From Vibrio sp. 10N.261.55.A7 (GTDB lineage Bacteria > Pseudomonadota > Gammaproteobacteria > Enterobacterales > Vibrionaceae): 38,244 nt of DNA. The DNA lies in assembly GCF_002877365.1 (NCBI RefSeq), contig NZ_MCWZ01000024.1:1-38244 (forward strand). The letters run 5' to 3'. The stretch's first letter is position 1. Each line of letters starts with the position of its first letter. Shown here one piece after another: positions 7,867-15,956 of the stretch. The notes beneath the pieces are model-generated. The model searched no databases. It had not been told where the DNA came from and saw nothing but the letters and a program-made list of their open reading frames with translations. A program made the translations under genes and the position numbers.

Positions 7867-7926
7867 TTATGTCCCTTTACGATTTTGCGGGGTTTTAGCC
7901 TGATAAATCTTACCTTCATTTTTCAT
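7867..7926 (-). CDS. Putative 19-residue leader peptide
   Basis: A 20-codon open frame begins at ATG 7926 with a good ribosome binding site (TTAGGA about 7 bases upstream) and ends with TAA. It codes for a short basic hydrophilic peptide containing 4 Lys and 1 Arg, without an obvious run of one amino acid. It lies 216 bases upstream of the DUF1611 start, before two hairpins and a terminator-like stem. That layout fits a leader peptide that couples translation to attenuation, or an independent small protein. Evidence is limited to the ribosome binding site and position. Confidence 0.4.
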   Translation of the reverse strand: MKNEGKIYQAKTPQNRKGT

Positions 7927-8592
7927 TATATTTCCTAATGTCAGGCTAGAAAACGACCGAGCACATTTTGGCAGAGAGTTTTATAACTACATATTGGCTA
8001 GTTATTGACGGTATTATTCTATTGGTGGATTTCGATACTAAATAAAATTAGCGAATCTCAATGACGAATCTTAATGCCAATGGGGAATGTTTGAATATCA
8101 AAGGCTCACACATGACGCAAGATTGGGGGAATTATGAAGGGATCCCTCAGCGCCTTAATAGAGTACCAAAATAATAGGCATCATAACGATTAAACTCCTA
8201 TTAATGAGTCGCTGAGTAAGGGACTCATAGATTTAGGTTAACCAATACGCTATTGAATACCAATATTGACAAGATTTAAAGTTTATTAGTAAGAGTGACT
8301 TGGCTAGCTAAATGGAGTCGAACATTAAATATGTGTTAACTAGAAGAAAATGGGTGCATGTTTGGGCTAGGCTACCTTTTGCCAATAATTAATTATTAAT
8401 TAATTATTGGCAAAGCCGGAGGTGTTTTCGCTAAGATCGGGAACGCCAAACTCGACCCGGAAAATTCAAAATTTGTTTGCTCTCAATTTAAGACAGCCAA
8501 TAGCCAACGATGTCTTCATTGAATGCCTTTTTCAGACAAATAGTTTTCAATGTCAATTAGATACAACTCAACAAATTTGAGAGAGTAAAAAT
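7927..8592. other. Gene-poor interval between the DUF1611 operon and a secreted protein gene
   Basis: No protein gene is supported here. A 37-codon frame at 8061-8174 lacks a ribosome binding site. The notable element is a large palindrome at 8378-8414, listed separately. The stretch should contain the promoter of the DUF1611 operon on the minus strand (probably between 7950 and 8010) and that of the gene at 8593. Base composition is AT-rich. Confidence 0.4.
8378..8414. repeat. Perfect 37-bp palindrome (17-bp arms, 3-base centre)
   Basis: The arms run from TTTGCCAATAATTAATT (8378-8394) to its exact reverse complement (8398-8414) around ATT. The outer six bases of each arm contain GC pairs and the inner parts are AT only. 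There is no T-tract after it on either strand. It could form a cruciform or hairpin, or be a strong binding site for a dimeric regulator, and it lies 179 bp before the secreted-protein gene. Confidence 0.75.
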
Positions 8593-9261
8593 ATGTTTTT
8601 TCGTTTATTAGCAATGCCAACTGCCTTTTTCCTTCTTTCTATCTTTTCAAGCTTTTCATATTCTGAAGACTTCGGTGTGAGATTAGAGTGGAATATTGAA
8701 AACAAGAAAGAAGTACTGTCCGTTAATCCAAATCACAAACTATTATTCATGGGATTGGTTGAGCGTGGAGAAGTTAAAGATGTTTATATTCAAGATGAGA
8801 CAAAGTTTAGTAATCGATTATCTTATGCAAACTTTGTTATTGAAGCGAATGACGAAACTGAAGTAAGAGAAAAACTATCTTCTCTGCCTCTTTACAAAAT
8901 GAATGCACTACGAATCAAAGAAATAAAACCTTTAGGTACAAAATGGCTTGATAATACACCGGCGTATAAAAACTTCTCTCTGTCTTTTTATTGGAAAGAA
9001 AATATTGATAGCACTGAGCTAAATCGAGTGTTGAGTGTCGACCTTCAACGCGTTGTCGCTCTATCTCAGTCTGGGCTTATTACATCTTCATACATCAAAG
9101 CTCATGACAGCGGCAGCGGTGAGCAAACGACATACCTTATTTCTGTATTGGCCGATGATAAAGAACATGCACTAGCTTTAAGCGAACAATTTGAGTCCGT
9201 ACAGAAGGGGTATGTTGACGTCTCTGCTAGATATCTAGGCAGAAAACTAGACTTTAAATGA
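8593..9261 (+). CDS. Secreted protein with two similar YCII/muconolactone-isomerase-like halves
   Basis: A 222-residue protein with a signal peptide of about 24 residues. The mature part appears to be two related units of about 90 residues (roughly 28-122 and 128-222). Both run as a strand, a helix with an (L/V)-x-x-G-x-(V/I) turn, a strand, an acidic helix (ANDETEVREKL in the first, ADDKEHALALSEQF in the second), and a final strand ending in LG-x-K-(W)LD or LGRKLD. This order resembles the small ferredoxin-like fold of YCII and muconolactone isomerase proteins, here fused as a pseudo-dimer and exported. No catalytic residue is identified. The start has GAGAG about 8 bases upstream. It is monocistronic with nothing nearby to indicate its role. 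Confidence 0.65.
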   Translation: MFFRLLAMPTAFFLLSIFSSFSYSEDFGVRLEWNIENKKEVLSVNPNHKLLFMGLVERGEVKDVYIQDETKFSNRLSYANFVIEANDETEVREKLSSLPLYKMNALRIKEIKPLGTKWLDNTPAYKNFSLSFYWKENIDSTELNRVLSVDLQRVVALSQSGLITSSYIKAHDSGSGEQTTYLISVLADDKEHALALSEQFESVQKGYVDVSARYLGRKLDFK

Positions 9262-9676
9262 GGATCACCAAAACGTGATATTTAGATAAAAGTAAGTACT
9301 TAGCACCATTAATCACAGCAGAGCCTTCACGGCTGATGTATTGCATAATAATTAGAATATTCAAAATTTTGAAGATATGCCAATAAAGAACTTTTCAACT
9401 GGAAAGATCGGAGAGATAAAACTGTGAGACACGTTGGCTAAAACTATCAACGATACTCTCAATTAAGTGAGGAAAAGTTTGCTCCTTCTACAGTGCCAAG
9501 CTTACTCCGATTTAGAGTCAGGTTAGATTTGCTGGTAACAATCGAGGGCAGTATCTAGCATGAACTCTTTACGGGGTTAGCCTCGAGGGATGAGCCTTCA
9601 TAGGAGGTGGTTTAAGATTGACAATGAAAAAGTCATTGCTAATTACGTTAGACACTAGGGCGAAAAGGATTCTGGT
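9262..9676. other. Non-coding interval, possible degenerate sequence
   Basis: All frames are broken by stops within short distances and no ribosome binding site precedes a plausible start. Some reading-frame pieces look protein-like, such as a 22-codon frame from ATG at 9592, but cannot be tied to any family. It could be a decayed gene or mobile element; nothing firmer can be said. Confidence 0.3.
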
Positions 9677-9738
9677 CAACTCCGCATGGAGTTGCAACAG
9701 TATGTATCCCGTGCATGCACGGGGGTACCTATTTTTTT
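9677..9738 (+). terminator. Double hairpin followed by a T7 tract
   Basis: A first perfect hairpin (CAACTCC, GCAT, GGAGTTG; 9677-9694) is followed by a fully palindromic 16-mer (CCCGTGCATGCACGGG; 9708-9723) and then by seven T at about 9732-9738. The second stem lies 8 bases before the T-run, so termination would be less efficient than at a standard terminator. It ends 35 bases before the next gene, so it might end an upstream transcript or act as a leader structure for the gene at 9773. Confidence 0.45.
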
Positions 9739-9772
9739 AGAATTACTTTTTATAGAAAAATAAGGATATGAA

Positions 9773-10747
9773 ATGAGACTTACTCAAATAGCAAAATCGG
9801 CTGCACTAATATTCGCAGTAACAACATCTAGCAATATAATGGCTGAAAGCCGTAAGACGTATGAAGATTTCATAGACGTCTTATGGACTTTCGAATCATC
9901 AATCGACAGTTCCAAACAAGCTTACTACGATATAAATTGGAACACTGAAGTTGTTGACTCTTATCCTAAAGTCACTTTTCCAGGTAGAGTAGTTCGTGAT
10001 CCAAATACAGGGAAACCTATTCAAGAGGAACATTTAACGATCAAAGAATACTTCACTAGTATCGGGATCGCTGATTTGTATGATCCTAAACAACCAACTC
10101 ACGATTGGAAAAAGATACAAGCAGCTGTTACAAATTACTTAGGCTTTATCGGATTTCAATTCCAAGAATCAGACTTACAAGTTTTAGGTTACTATAACTT
10201 TGAAACGGAAAGCATTCACGGACAAACTTATCCAAAACATTATGTTGATGTACCAGTAACACATTGGGAGCATGGGGTGACTGAATACTTAGAAACTGAC
10301 CCTGAAGTTGTTGCAAAACCAACTGTAGTAACCGATACAGTTCGATACGTCGATGAAAACTTTACTGGCAAACATGGTATTAGTTCTGTTGCAGACTTTA
10401 AAAACCCAGACAAGCACATCTTTATCATCAAGGACCATTTTGTCAATAAACACAACGGAATAAAAACTGGTCTAGCGAAATTTGGTAAAACCATTGATGA
10501 TTTTCTTGGCACAGAAGTAACATGGGATGGCTTAAACCCGCCAGTAACTCCCCCTCCGGGAGGAAGAAGCAATAATGTAGTTATCACAATGTCAGGACTT
10601 CTTGCGGGAGCTCACCTGAGAGGCGCTGAAGGGGTAGTATCCATGCTTATATATGGTAAAAACCCAGCAGATGAAAGTGGTACATACCTGCTACAGTATG
10701 TTCAAGATTATGCAGGCTACGATACGCCATTTGATAAAAACCAATAA
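9773..10747 (+). CDS. Secreted protein with lysozyme-like landmarks, putative peptidoglycan hydrolase
   Basis: A 324-residue protein with a cleavable signal peptide (about residues 1-24, ending MAE). The mature part opens with a helix containing WTFESSID (about 38-45), whose Glu could be a lysozyme-type acid. Middle landmarks are FTGKHGISSVADF and a trailing helix. Near the C-terminus is MSGLLAGAHLRGAEGV followed by DESGTYLLQY and AGYDTPF. This order, with a Glu-Ser near the start and an A-H-L-x-G-x-x-G-V helix plus a D-x-x-G-T and Y-x-x-x-F/Y-x-G-Y tail, is what I recall from lysozyme-like domains of phage tail, LysM and secreted proteins. A proline-rich linker lies at about 256-262. AAGGA precedes the ATG. 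Substrate and target (self or rival cell wall) are unknown. Confidence 0.5.
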   Translation: MRLTQIAKSAALIFAVTTSSNIMAESRKTYEDFIDVLWTFESSIDSSKQAYYDINWNTEVVDSYPKVTFPGRVVRDPNTGKPIQEEHLTIKEYFTSIGIADLYDPKQPTHDWKKIQAAVTNYLGFIGFQFQESDLQVLGYYNFETESIHGQTYPKHYVDVPVTHWEHGVTEYLETDPEVVAKPTVVTDTVRYVDENFTGKHGISSVADFKNPDKHIFIIKDHFVNKHNGIKTGLAKFGKTIDDFLGTEVTWDGLNPPVTPPPGGRSNNVVITMSGLLAGAHLRGAEGVVSMLIYGKNPADESGTYLLQYVQDYAGYDTPFDKNQ

Positions 10748-10798
10748 ATGGAGCTCTAGGGTGCGTTGGTCTGAATCGGTGGCTTTTTGGGTTTTCAC

Positions 10799-13700
10799 TT
10801 ACGCCAGGCTGGTGTCCCATTTCTCTGGTTGCATGTATTGGGCTTCTAGCTCTGCTATCGACTGAGGCTTGCTGTAGAAATAGCCTTGTAGAAGATCGAC
10901 GTCAAGATCTTTGAGTTTATTGACATGTTCGAGCTCCTCAACCCCTTCGGCAACCACTTGATAGCCGAAGCTTCGTCCCATCGAGACCATCGCGGAGACA
11001 AAATCGAAATGAGACTTTTGTTTCGTGATTTCCGCTATGAATGAACGATCAATTTTGACTTCGCTAAGAGGAAGTTTTTGTAAGAGGGAGAGTGAGGAAT
11101 ACCCTGTTCCAAAGTCGTCTAAAGAGATAGGGATGCCGGCCTTGTGAAGGGTTTCTAACGTTTTTACACACAACTCATAGTCACCAATGGCGGCTGTCTC
11201 GGTGATTTCGATACAGAACTGTGAAAGCTCCAATTCATGCTTGAGAATGGTTTCAATCACATCATTGGCGAAGTGTGGCTGAATTAGCTGTTTCGCGCTG
11301 ACATTGACCGATATTCGACGTAGGGATTTTAGCCAAGGTGACTGTTTGACGTCACGGCACACCTGGTTGAGGATTAGGTTGCCGAGCCTTCCTATCATTC
11401 CCGATTTTTCAGCCACTTCAATGAATGTCATTGGCGATATTGAGCCTAATTCCGGTGAGAACCAGCGAGCCAATGCTTCAACGGCGTTGACTTTTTTATT
11501 TTTTGGGCACCATTGGGGTTGGTAATACACCTCAATCTCGTTGGTATCTATCGCGGTATTTAAATGGTGTTCCAATTTGATTGAGCTTAAATTCGTGTTC
11601 TTCATTGCGCTGTTGTAATGCGATACCTCGCGGCCTCCCAGTTGTTTCGCCTGGTACATGGCCATGTCGGCTTTTTTGATGAGCACATCAGAGTTATCGC
11701 CATCATTGGGATACATAGCGATACCGATGCTGCCCTGAGCATTCAATTCAATATCTTCTGCATGCATTGGTGCCTCAATGGCTTTTAATATGAATCTCGC
11801 CAGTTCATGCGCTTTCTCTCGATTTTCAACGTTACAGAAGAATAGGAACTCGTCTCCGCCAAATCGAGCAATCGTATGATCCGTCGATAAGCTTTGCTTT
11901 AGCTGAGTTGTGATATGGCATAACAAGGCGTCGCCAATGTGGTGACCGAACGTGTCATTGACCATCTTAAATCGATTCAGATCCATGAGCATGACGGCGC
12001 GAGTCAGGTTAGGTTTGGTTTCTGTATGCTCGGTAATGTCTTCCATTACTTTGCGGCGATTGGCGACGCCGGTGAGCGCATCAAAGTAAGCCATATGGTG
12101 GATTTTGGCTGCATTCTCTCGCTCTTTAGTGATATCTGTCATTGAGCCGATGAATCGAATGGGTTTATTTTGAGCATTAAACACGGCTGAACCATTCGCT
12201 TGAACCCAAATGAAGCTGCCATCGACTTTCATTAATCTAAATTCATTTCTAAATGGTTCATTGTTGATGAGGTGGGCTCGAATCTTGTCCTCTAAAGGGC
12301 CGATATCGCTAGTATGAATATACTTGAACAGTTCATCACAATCGATGTGGCGACGGGCAGAAAGGCGTTCATCACCAAGCATTTTTATGAGCCGGCTATT
12401 CCAACGGAGGCGATTTGTTTTTAAATCCCAATCCCAGATACCGTCATTGGATGTGTTTGACACTATTTTGAGCTGTTGCAACAACTGGAGGGAGTTCTTT
12501 TGACGATCCTCGCTTGTGTCTAGCAAAGAATCACGCTCGACAAAGAGTGAGAGCATATCCAAGTAATTATGAAAAACAGACTGTGTACCGACATTTTGAT
12601 CGTGACTCAAAGAATCCACCACCGCGACCAACTTCCATTGATCAGATTGCCCCGTACTGATTGGCATGACGGTGGCAGAGTAGTGGTGAGTGTCGTCTAG
12701 AAAGGGAAAATCGCGAACATTGTCGTTCGTTTGATCTCGCTGTGGCAACGTTTTGGGCTGGGTCATTCCTTGTTCAACCCATTTCACAACGTGATATTGC
12801 TCGGCGTTACAATGGGCTAAACAGGCCCATGTCAGGCTATTCCCATACAGGCTTTGTGCATCCAGAATGGAGTTAAACCCATTTTGTGCTTGCGAGTAGA
12901 AGTTCTCGAAAATCTCAGACGGCGACCTGCCTTCAACGTTAAGAAGCGCATGGCGAATCGAGCCCTTATCTTCGTTTTTAGATAAGGCTTCATTTTGATT
13001 GCCACAAGACTGCCGAATCACCAACTTTTGCGGAAGTTGATAGATGTCACTAGAGAAAGGTTGGCCTTGTGCCCGTTCTAGTGCTCTGAGAAACGCTTGC
13101 CTTGCTAGAGGCTCTAGCTGCTGATCTGAGGTCGTCAATGCTGGCTGCATTTGTTGGCCGAAGAACACATTATCAATGCCGACGATAGCGATATCAGTCG
13201 GTGTATAGATATCAAAGTGCTTGAGCTGCTCTATCATACCAATGGCATTATGGTCCGTCGCACAAATGATGGCGGTGCATTCTGTTGCGCGCTTGGCATA
13301 TTCTACAGCGGCTTCTCGGCCACCCGCTAAGGAGCAACTGCTGACACTAAAGAAGTGTTGTGGATTGAACCTTCCTTGATGATCTTCGACGGCATGCTGA
13401 TAGGCTTTGAAACGAATGCGAATGTCATTGACTGAGAGATCGCCACAGAAACCGATATGTTTATGGCCGTTGTTTCTTAACCATTGATAAAGCTGCTCAA
13501 CACCGTCACTTTGCACGCTATAAAAATGCTCAACTTGAAGCGGATAATAACTGGCTCCAAGTGAGATAACCGGAATGTTTTGGTTGAGCGCATCTTGGAT
13601 GAGATGATCGGAAGCGGCATGCAAGATGACGATCAGCGCATCGAAGTGATGACTAGAGACCGGAAGTGAGAAATCTCGATGGTGGCCCGAGCGAACGACA

Positions 13701-13864
13701 ATCAGGTTAACATCATACCTTGTGGCCATTTGCCGAATGGTGGCGTTGAGCTCTCCCATATAAAAGCCGCTGAGCATCGGCATAATGACGCCAATGGTGA
13801 GGCGCTTTCTCTTCGTTACTGTGTTGTTTGTTTTAGAGGTCATTAACGGATTTTTATCCACCAC
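10799..13864 (-). CDS. LacI-type sensor, PAS, GGDEF and EAL protein (cyclic di-GMP turnover)
   Basis: A 1021-residue cytoplasmic protein. Residues about 21-290 form a LacI/XylR-type periplasmic-binding-like sensor, but there is no helix-turn-helix head, no signal peptide and no membrane span. A region of unknown type (300-450) is followed by a PAS/PAC domain (470-580), GGDEF (590-755) and EAL (760-1010). The GGDEF site is intact (669-673). The upstream inhibitory site lacks its Arg (L-x-x-D instead of R-x-x-D). The EAL domain keeps EALARW, NVSAKQL, DDFGTGYSS, K-x-D and EGVE, so both synthesis and breakdown of cyclic di-GMP seem possible. Sugars are likely ligands by family analogy. It follows mtlR on the same strand after 255 bp. 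It may start at GTG 13864 or ATG 13843; neither has a strong ribosome binding site. Confidence 0.85.
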   Translation of the reverse strand: MVDKNPLMTSKTNNTVTKRKRLTIGVIMPMLSGFYMGELNATIRQMATRYDVNLIVVRSGHHRDFSLPVSSHHFDALIVILHAASDHLIQDALNQNIPVISLGASYYPLQVEHFYSVQSDGVEQLYQWLRNNGHKHIGFCGDLSVNDIRIRFKAYQHAVEDHQGRFNPQHFFSVSSCSLAGGREAAVEYAKRATECTAIICATDHNAIGMIEQLKHFDIYTPTDIAIVGIDNVFFGQQMQPALTTSDQQLEPLARQAFLRALERAQGQPFSSDIYQLPQKLVIRQSCGNQNEALSKNEDKGSIRHALLNVEGRSPSEIFENFYSQAQNGFNSILDAQSLYGNSLTWACLAHCNAEQYHVVKWVEQGMTQPKTLPQRDQTNDNVRDFPFLDDTHHYSATVMPISTGQSDQWKLVAVVDSLSHDQNVGTQSVFHNYLDMLSLFVERDSLLDTSEDRQKNSLQLLQQLKIVSNTSNDGIWDWDLKTNRLRWNSRLIKMLGDERLSARRHIDCDELFKYIHTSDIGPLEDKIRAHLINNEPFRNEFRLMKVDGSFIWVQANGSAVFNAQNKPIRFIGSMTDITKERENAAKIHHMAYFDALTGVANRRKVMEDITEHTETKPNLTRAVMLMDLNRFKMVNDTFGHHIGDALLCHITTQLKQSLSTDHTIARFGGDEFLFFCNVENREKAHELARFILKAIEAPMHAEDIELNAQGSIGIAMYPNDGDNSDVLIKKADMAMYQAKQLGGREVSHYNSAMKNTNLSSIKLEHHLNTAIDTNEIEVYYQPQWCPKNKKVNAVEALARWFSPELGSISPMTFIEVAEKSGMIGRLGNLILNQVCRDVKQSPWLKSLRRISVNVSAKQLIQPHFANDVIETILKHELELSQFCIEITETAAIGDYELCVKTLETLHKAGIPISLDDFGTGYSSLSLLQKLPLSEVKIDRSFIAEITKQKSHFDFVSAMVSMGRSFGYQVVAEGVEELEHVNKLKDLDVDLLQGYFYSKPQSIAELEAQYMQPEKWDTSLA

Positions 13865-14119
13865 AGTCAGCGCCTGTAGCTAATGGTATTGTGAACGGTA
13901 TAGAGAATTATTGTTGAGTGGCTAAGTGAAAAAAAGCTGAAATGATGAAAATTGTTTGATGGAACACGTTCGGTAGGGGGAGAAATTCAGTGGGTTTGAA
14001 GCGCCCATCATTTGGTATAGGGCACAAGCTGTGATGGTGTTCTCATAAAAGTGCTATCCGCTTTCTGGTGATGTGATTCAATCTTAAGTGAACCACATAA
14101 ACCATCAATGCAAGGATAA

Positions 14120-14650
14120 CTAGAAAGGGCTGTCTTTCCCTAATTCGTTACAGATATCGACAATGGCTAAAGAGAGGCCCGATTTGATGATTTGCTGCTG
14201 TCTTTGAAGCTGCAAATTGTAGAACTCGATATCTATGTCGTCATCGGGCTCATTCACTTCAAGCTGCACCATGCCCATTTTTTTCACGAGATTTAATTCT
14301 TTGATCGGTAGCAGGATCGCAGGGTCTGTGAACTCATAATCCGAGGCGTCATTATTAAGCATGTTCTTGATCTTAATAATGCTTTCAATGTCGTGATAGA
14401 CCTCGTCAGGAAGAACACCTAAACCAAACAGTAGCTTTAATCGGACGGAGAGATCGCCAAGTGGGCCAGAGTCTTGGAGCAAAGGCCCAACGACTGATTG
14501 AACAGCAAAATTGTCTTTACGAAATATTCGTTGAACGAGCGCGTCAATCGCATCCTGAAAAACATCCGCCGACGCGATAAAAAATCCGCGTACTGATGGT
14601 GCGTTGTTCAGCTGTTCAATAATTTCAGTTTCGTTAGTATTAATTGCCAT
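14120..14650 (-). CDS. mtlR: Mannitol operon repressor MtlR
   Basis: A 176-residue protein matching MtlR in length and in its helical pattern, with a SVRGFFIASADVFQDAI segment near the N-terminus and SVRLKLLFGLGVLPDEVYHDIE in the middle. MtlR proteins repress the mannitol operon but are not classical helix-turn-helix repressors; how they act is unclear. It is the third gene after mtlA and mtlD, 52 bases downstream of mtlD, as in enteric bacteria and other vibrios. No separate promoter was located. Confidence 0.9.
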   Translation of the reverse strand: MAINTNETEIIEQLNNAPSVRGFFIASADVFQDAIDALVQRIFRKDNFAVQSVVGPLLQDSGPLGDLSVRLKLLFGLGVLPDEVYHDIESIIKIKNMLNNDASDYEFTDPAILLPIKELNLVKKMGMVQLEVNEPDDDIDIEFYNLQLQRQQQIIKSGLSLAIVDICNELGKDSPF

Positions 14651-14702
14651 ACACTACTATTTAAGCTCCAAGAAAAAGGGACTCGTACAGCCCCTTTACA
14701 AG

Positions 14703-15851
14703 TTACAGTTGGTGATACATTGATTCGATGGTCACGACTTCTTTGCTGTCTTCATTTAGGCCTGTATATTGAGCGAGTGTTTTCTTGATACCTTGCTCAA
14801 CAATCGAGCGTTGAAGCTCTACAGCTTGTGGATCGGTTGCGTTGGTGTATTTTAATGCCGCCGCGATACCTTTTAAAAGTGTTTTATTTTCAGTGCCATA
14901 CTCAATCGTGCCGAGTAGTGGCTTAATCAAGCGATCGTTCTCACCTAATTTACGAATGGGCTGGCGGCCAACTCGATCAACTTCGTCGACTAAATATGGG
15001 TTGCTAAAGCGATCTAGGATTTTGTTGATGTAGGCATTGTGCATGTCTCTATCAAAGCCATAACGCTGGATAAGGACTTCGCCACTTTCTCGCATGGCTT
15101 GTGTAACCTCTTGCCTGATCGCTTGATCTTCAATGGCTTCACGAATGGTGGAGTGCCCGCTTAGGCAACCAAGGTAGGCGGTGATGCAGTGCCCGGTGTT
15201 GAGGGTAAAAAGCTTTCTTTCGACAAACGCCATGAGGTTCGATGTTTTTTCCATGCCTGCAATGTCAGGAATGTCACCCTTGAATTGCTGCTCGTCAACA
15301 ATCCACTCACTGAAGCTTTCAACGGTCACTTCCAGTGGGTCGTCATTGGCGGCGGATGAGGGTGGAACGATACGGTCAACGGCCGAATCAACAAAACCAA
15401 TCAATGTGTTGGCTTTGCTATGCAGAGATTCATCTAAATATTTGTACACCTCGCCTTTTAGGTGCGTAGTCCCACGAACCATGTTCTCGCAAGCGATGAT
15501 ATTAAGTGGTTTTAGGTTGTTAGCAGCAAATCGCTTTTCAATCCCTGTTGCGATGGTTTTCGCGATGATATCGAGTACATTTGGCCCCACTGCGGTGGTG
15601 ACTAAATCTGTTTTCACAATTTGCTCGATCACATCATCACTGGCTGAGTTCACCGCTGTGACATGAGTGACAACATCCGTTTGGCATTGAGAGCCTACGA
15701 CTTTCACTTTGTATTCTTGTTTGTGACTTAATTGGTCTACAAGTGGCGCATCGACATCGGCAAATGTTACCGCAACGTCTGCGTCTGCCAGCAGCTTGCC
15801 AATAAAGCCACGCCCGATATTACCTGCACCAAAATGAACGGCATTTTTCAT
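14703..15851 (-). CDS. mtlD: Mannitol-1-phosphate 5-dehydrogenase
   Basis: A 382-residue enzyme, the usual length, that oxidises the mannitol-1-phosphate made by MtlA to fructose-6-phosphate with NAD. The Rossmann motif [13 protein letters not shown] lies at residues 6-18. The catalytic K-x4-N-x2-H signature of long-chain mannitol dehydrogenases is present (Lys213, Asn218, His221). It is in one transcript with mtlA upstream (105 bases apart, with a stem-loop in the gap) and mtlR downstream. Cytoplasmic. Confidence 0.97.
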   Translation of the reverse strand: MKNAVHFGAGNIGRGFIGKLLADADVAVTFADVDAPLVDQLSHKQEYKVKVVGSQCQTDVVTHVTAVNSASDDVIEQIVKTDLVTTAVGPNVLDIIAKTIATGIEKRFAANNLKPLNIIACENMVRGTTHLKGEVYKYLDESLHSKANTLIGFVDSAVDRIVPPSSAANDDPLEVTVESFSEWIVDEQQFKGDIPDIAGMEKTSNLMAFVERKLFTLNTGHCITAYLGCLSGHSTIREAIEDQAIRQEVTQAMRESGEVLIQRYGFDRDMHNAYINKILDRFSNPYLVDEVDRVGRQPIRKLGENDRLIKPLLGTIEYGTENKTLLKGIAAALKYTNATDPQAVELQRSIVEQGIKKTLAQYTGLNEDSKEVVTIESMYHQL

Positions 15852-15903
15852 AATCTTACCTACTACAAAATATTATAAATGGATAACTATTGCGCTTCTG
15901 GGT

Positions 15904-15936
15904 GAGGTCAACCGTAAAGGGGGCGCAGTTGACCTC
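15904..15936 (-). promoter_or_regulatory. Intercistronic stem-loop between mtlA and mtlD
   Basis: A perfect 9-bp inverted repeat (GAGGTCAAC and GTTGACCTC) has a 15-base loop. Read in the direction of mtl transcription it is not followed by T, so it is more likely a processing or stability element that sets the ratio of MtlA to MtlD than a terminator. Confidence 0.45.
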
Positions 15937-15956
15937 TTTTGCTCAGGAGCAAAACT

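Noticed and set aside
8061..8174. 37-codon frame on the plus strand
   Set aside because: No Shine-Dalgarno sequence and no recognisable pattern, and no terminator or operon context.
8378..8414. Integron attC site reading of the long palindrome
   Set aside because: The palindrome is perfect and AT-rich, and it lacks the core sites and imperfect-stem features of Vibrio attC repeats.
9592..9660. Possible transposase remnant in the non-coding block before 9773
   Set aside because: Protein-like pieces could be read but no transposase motif or terminal inverted repeat was found.
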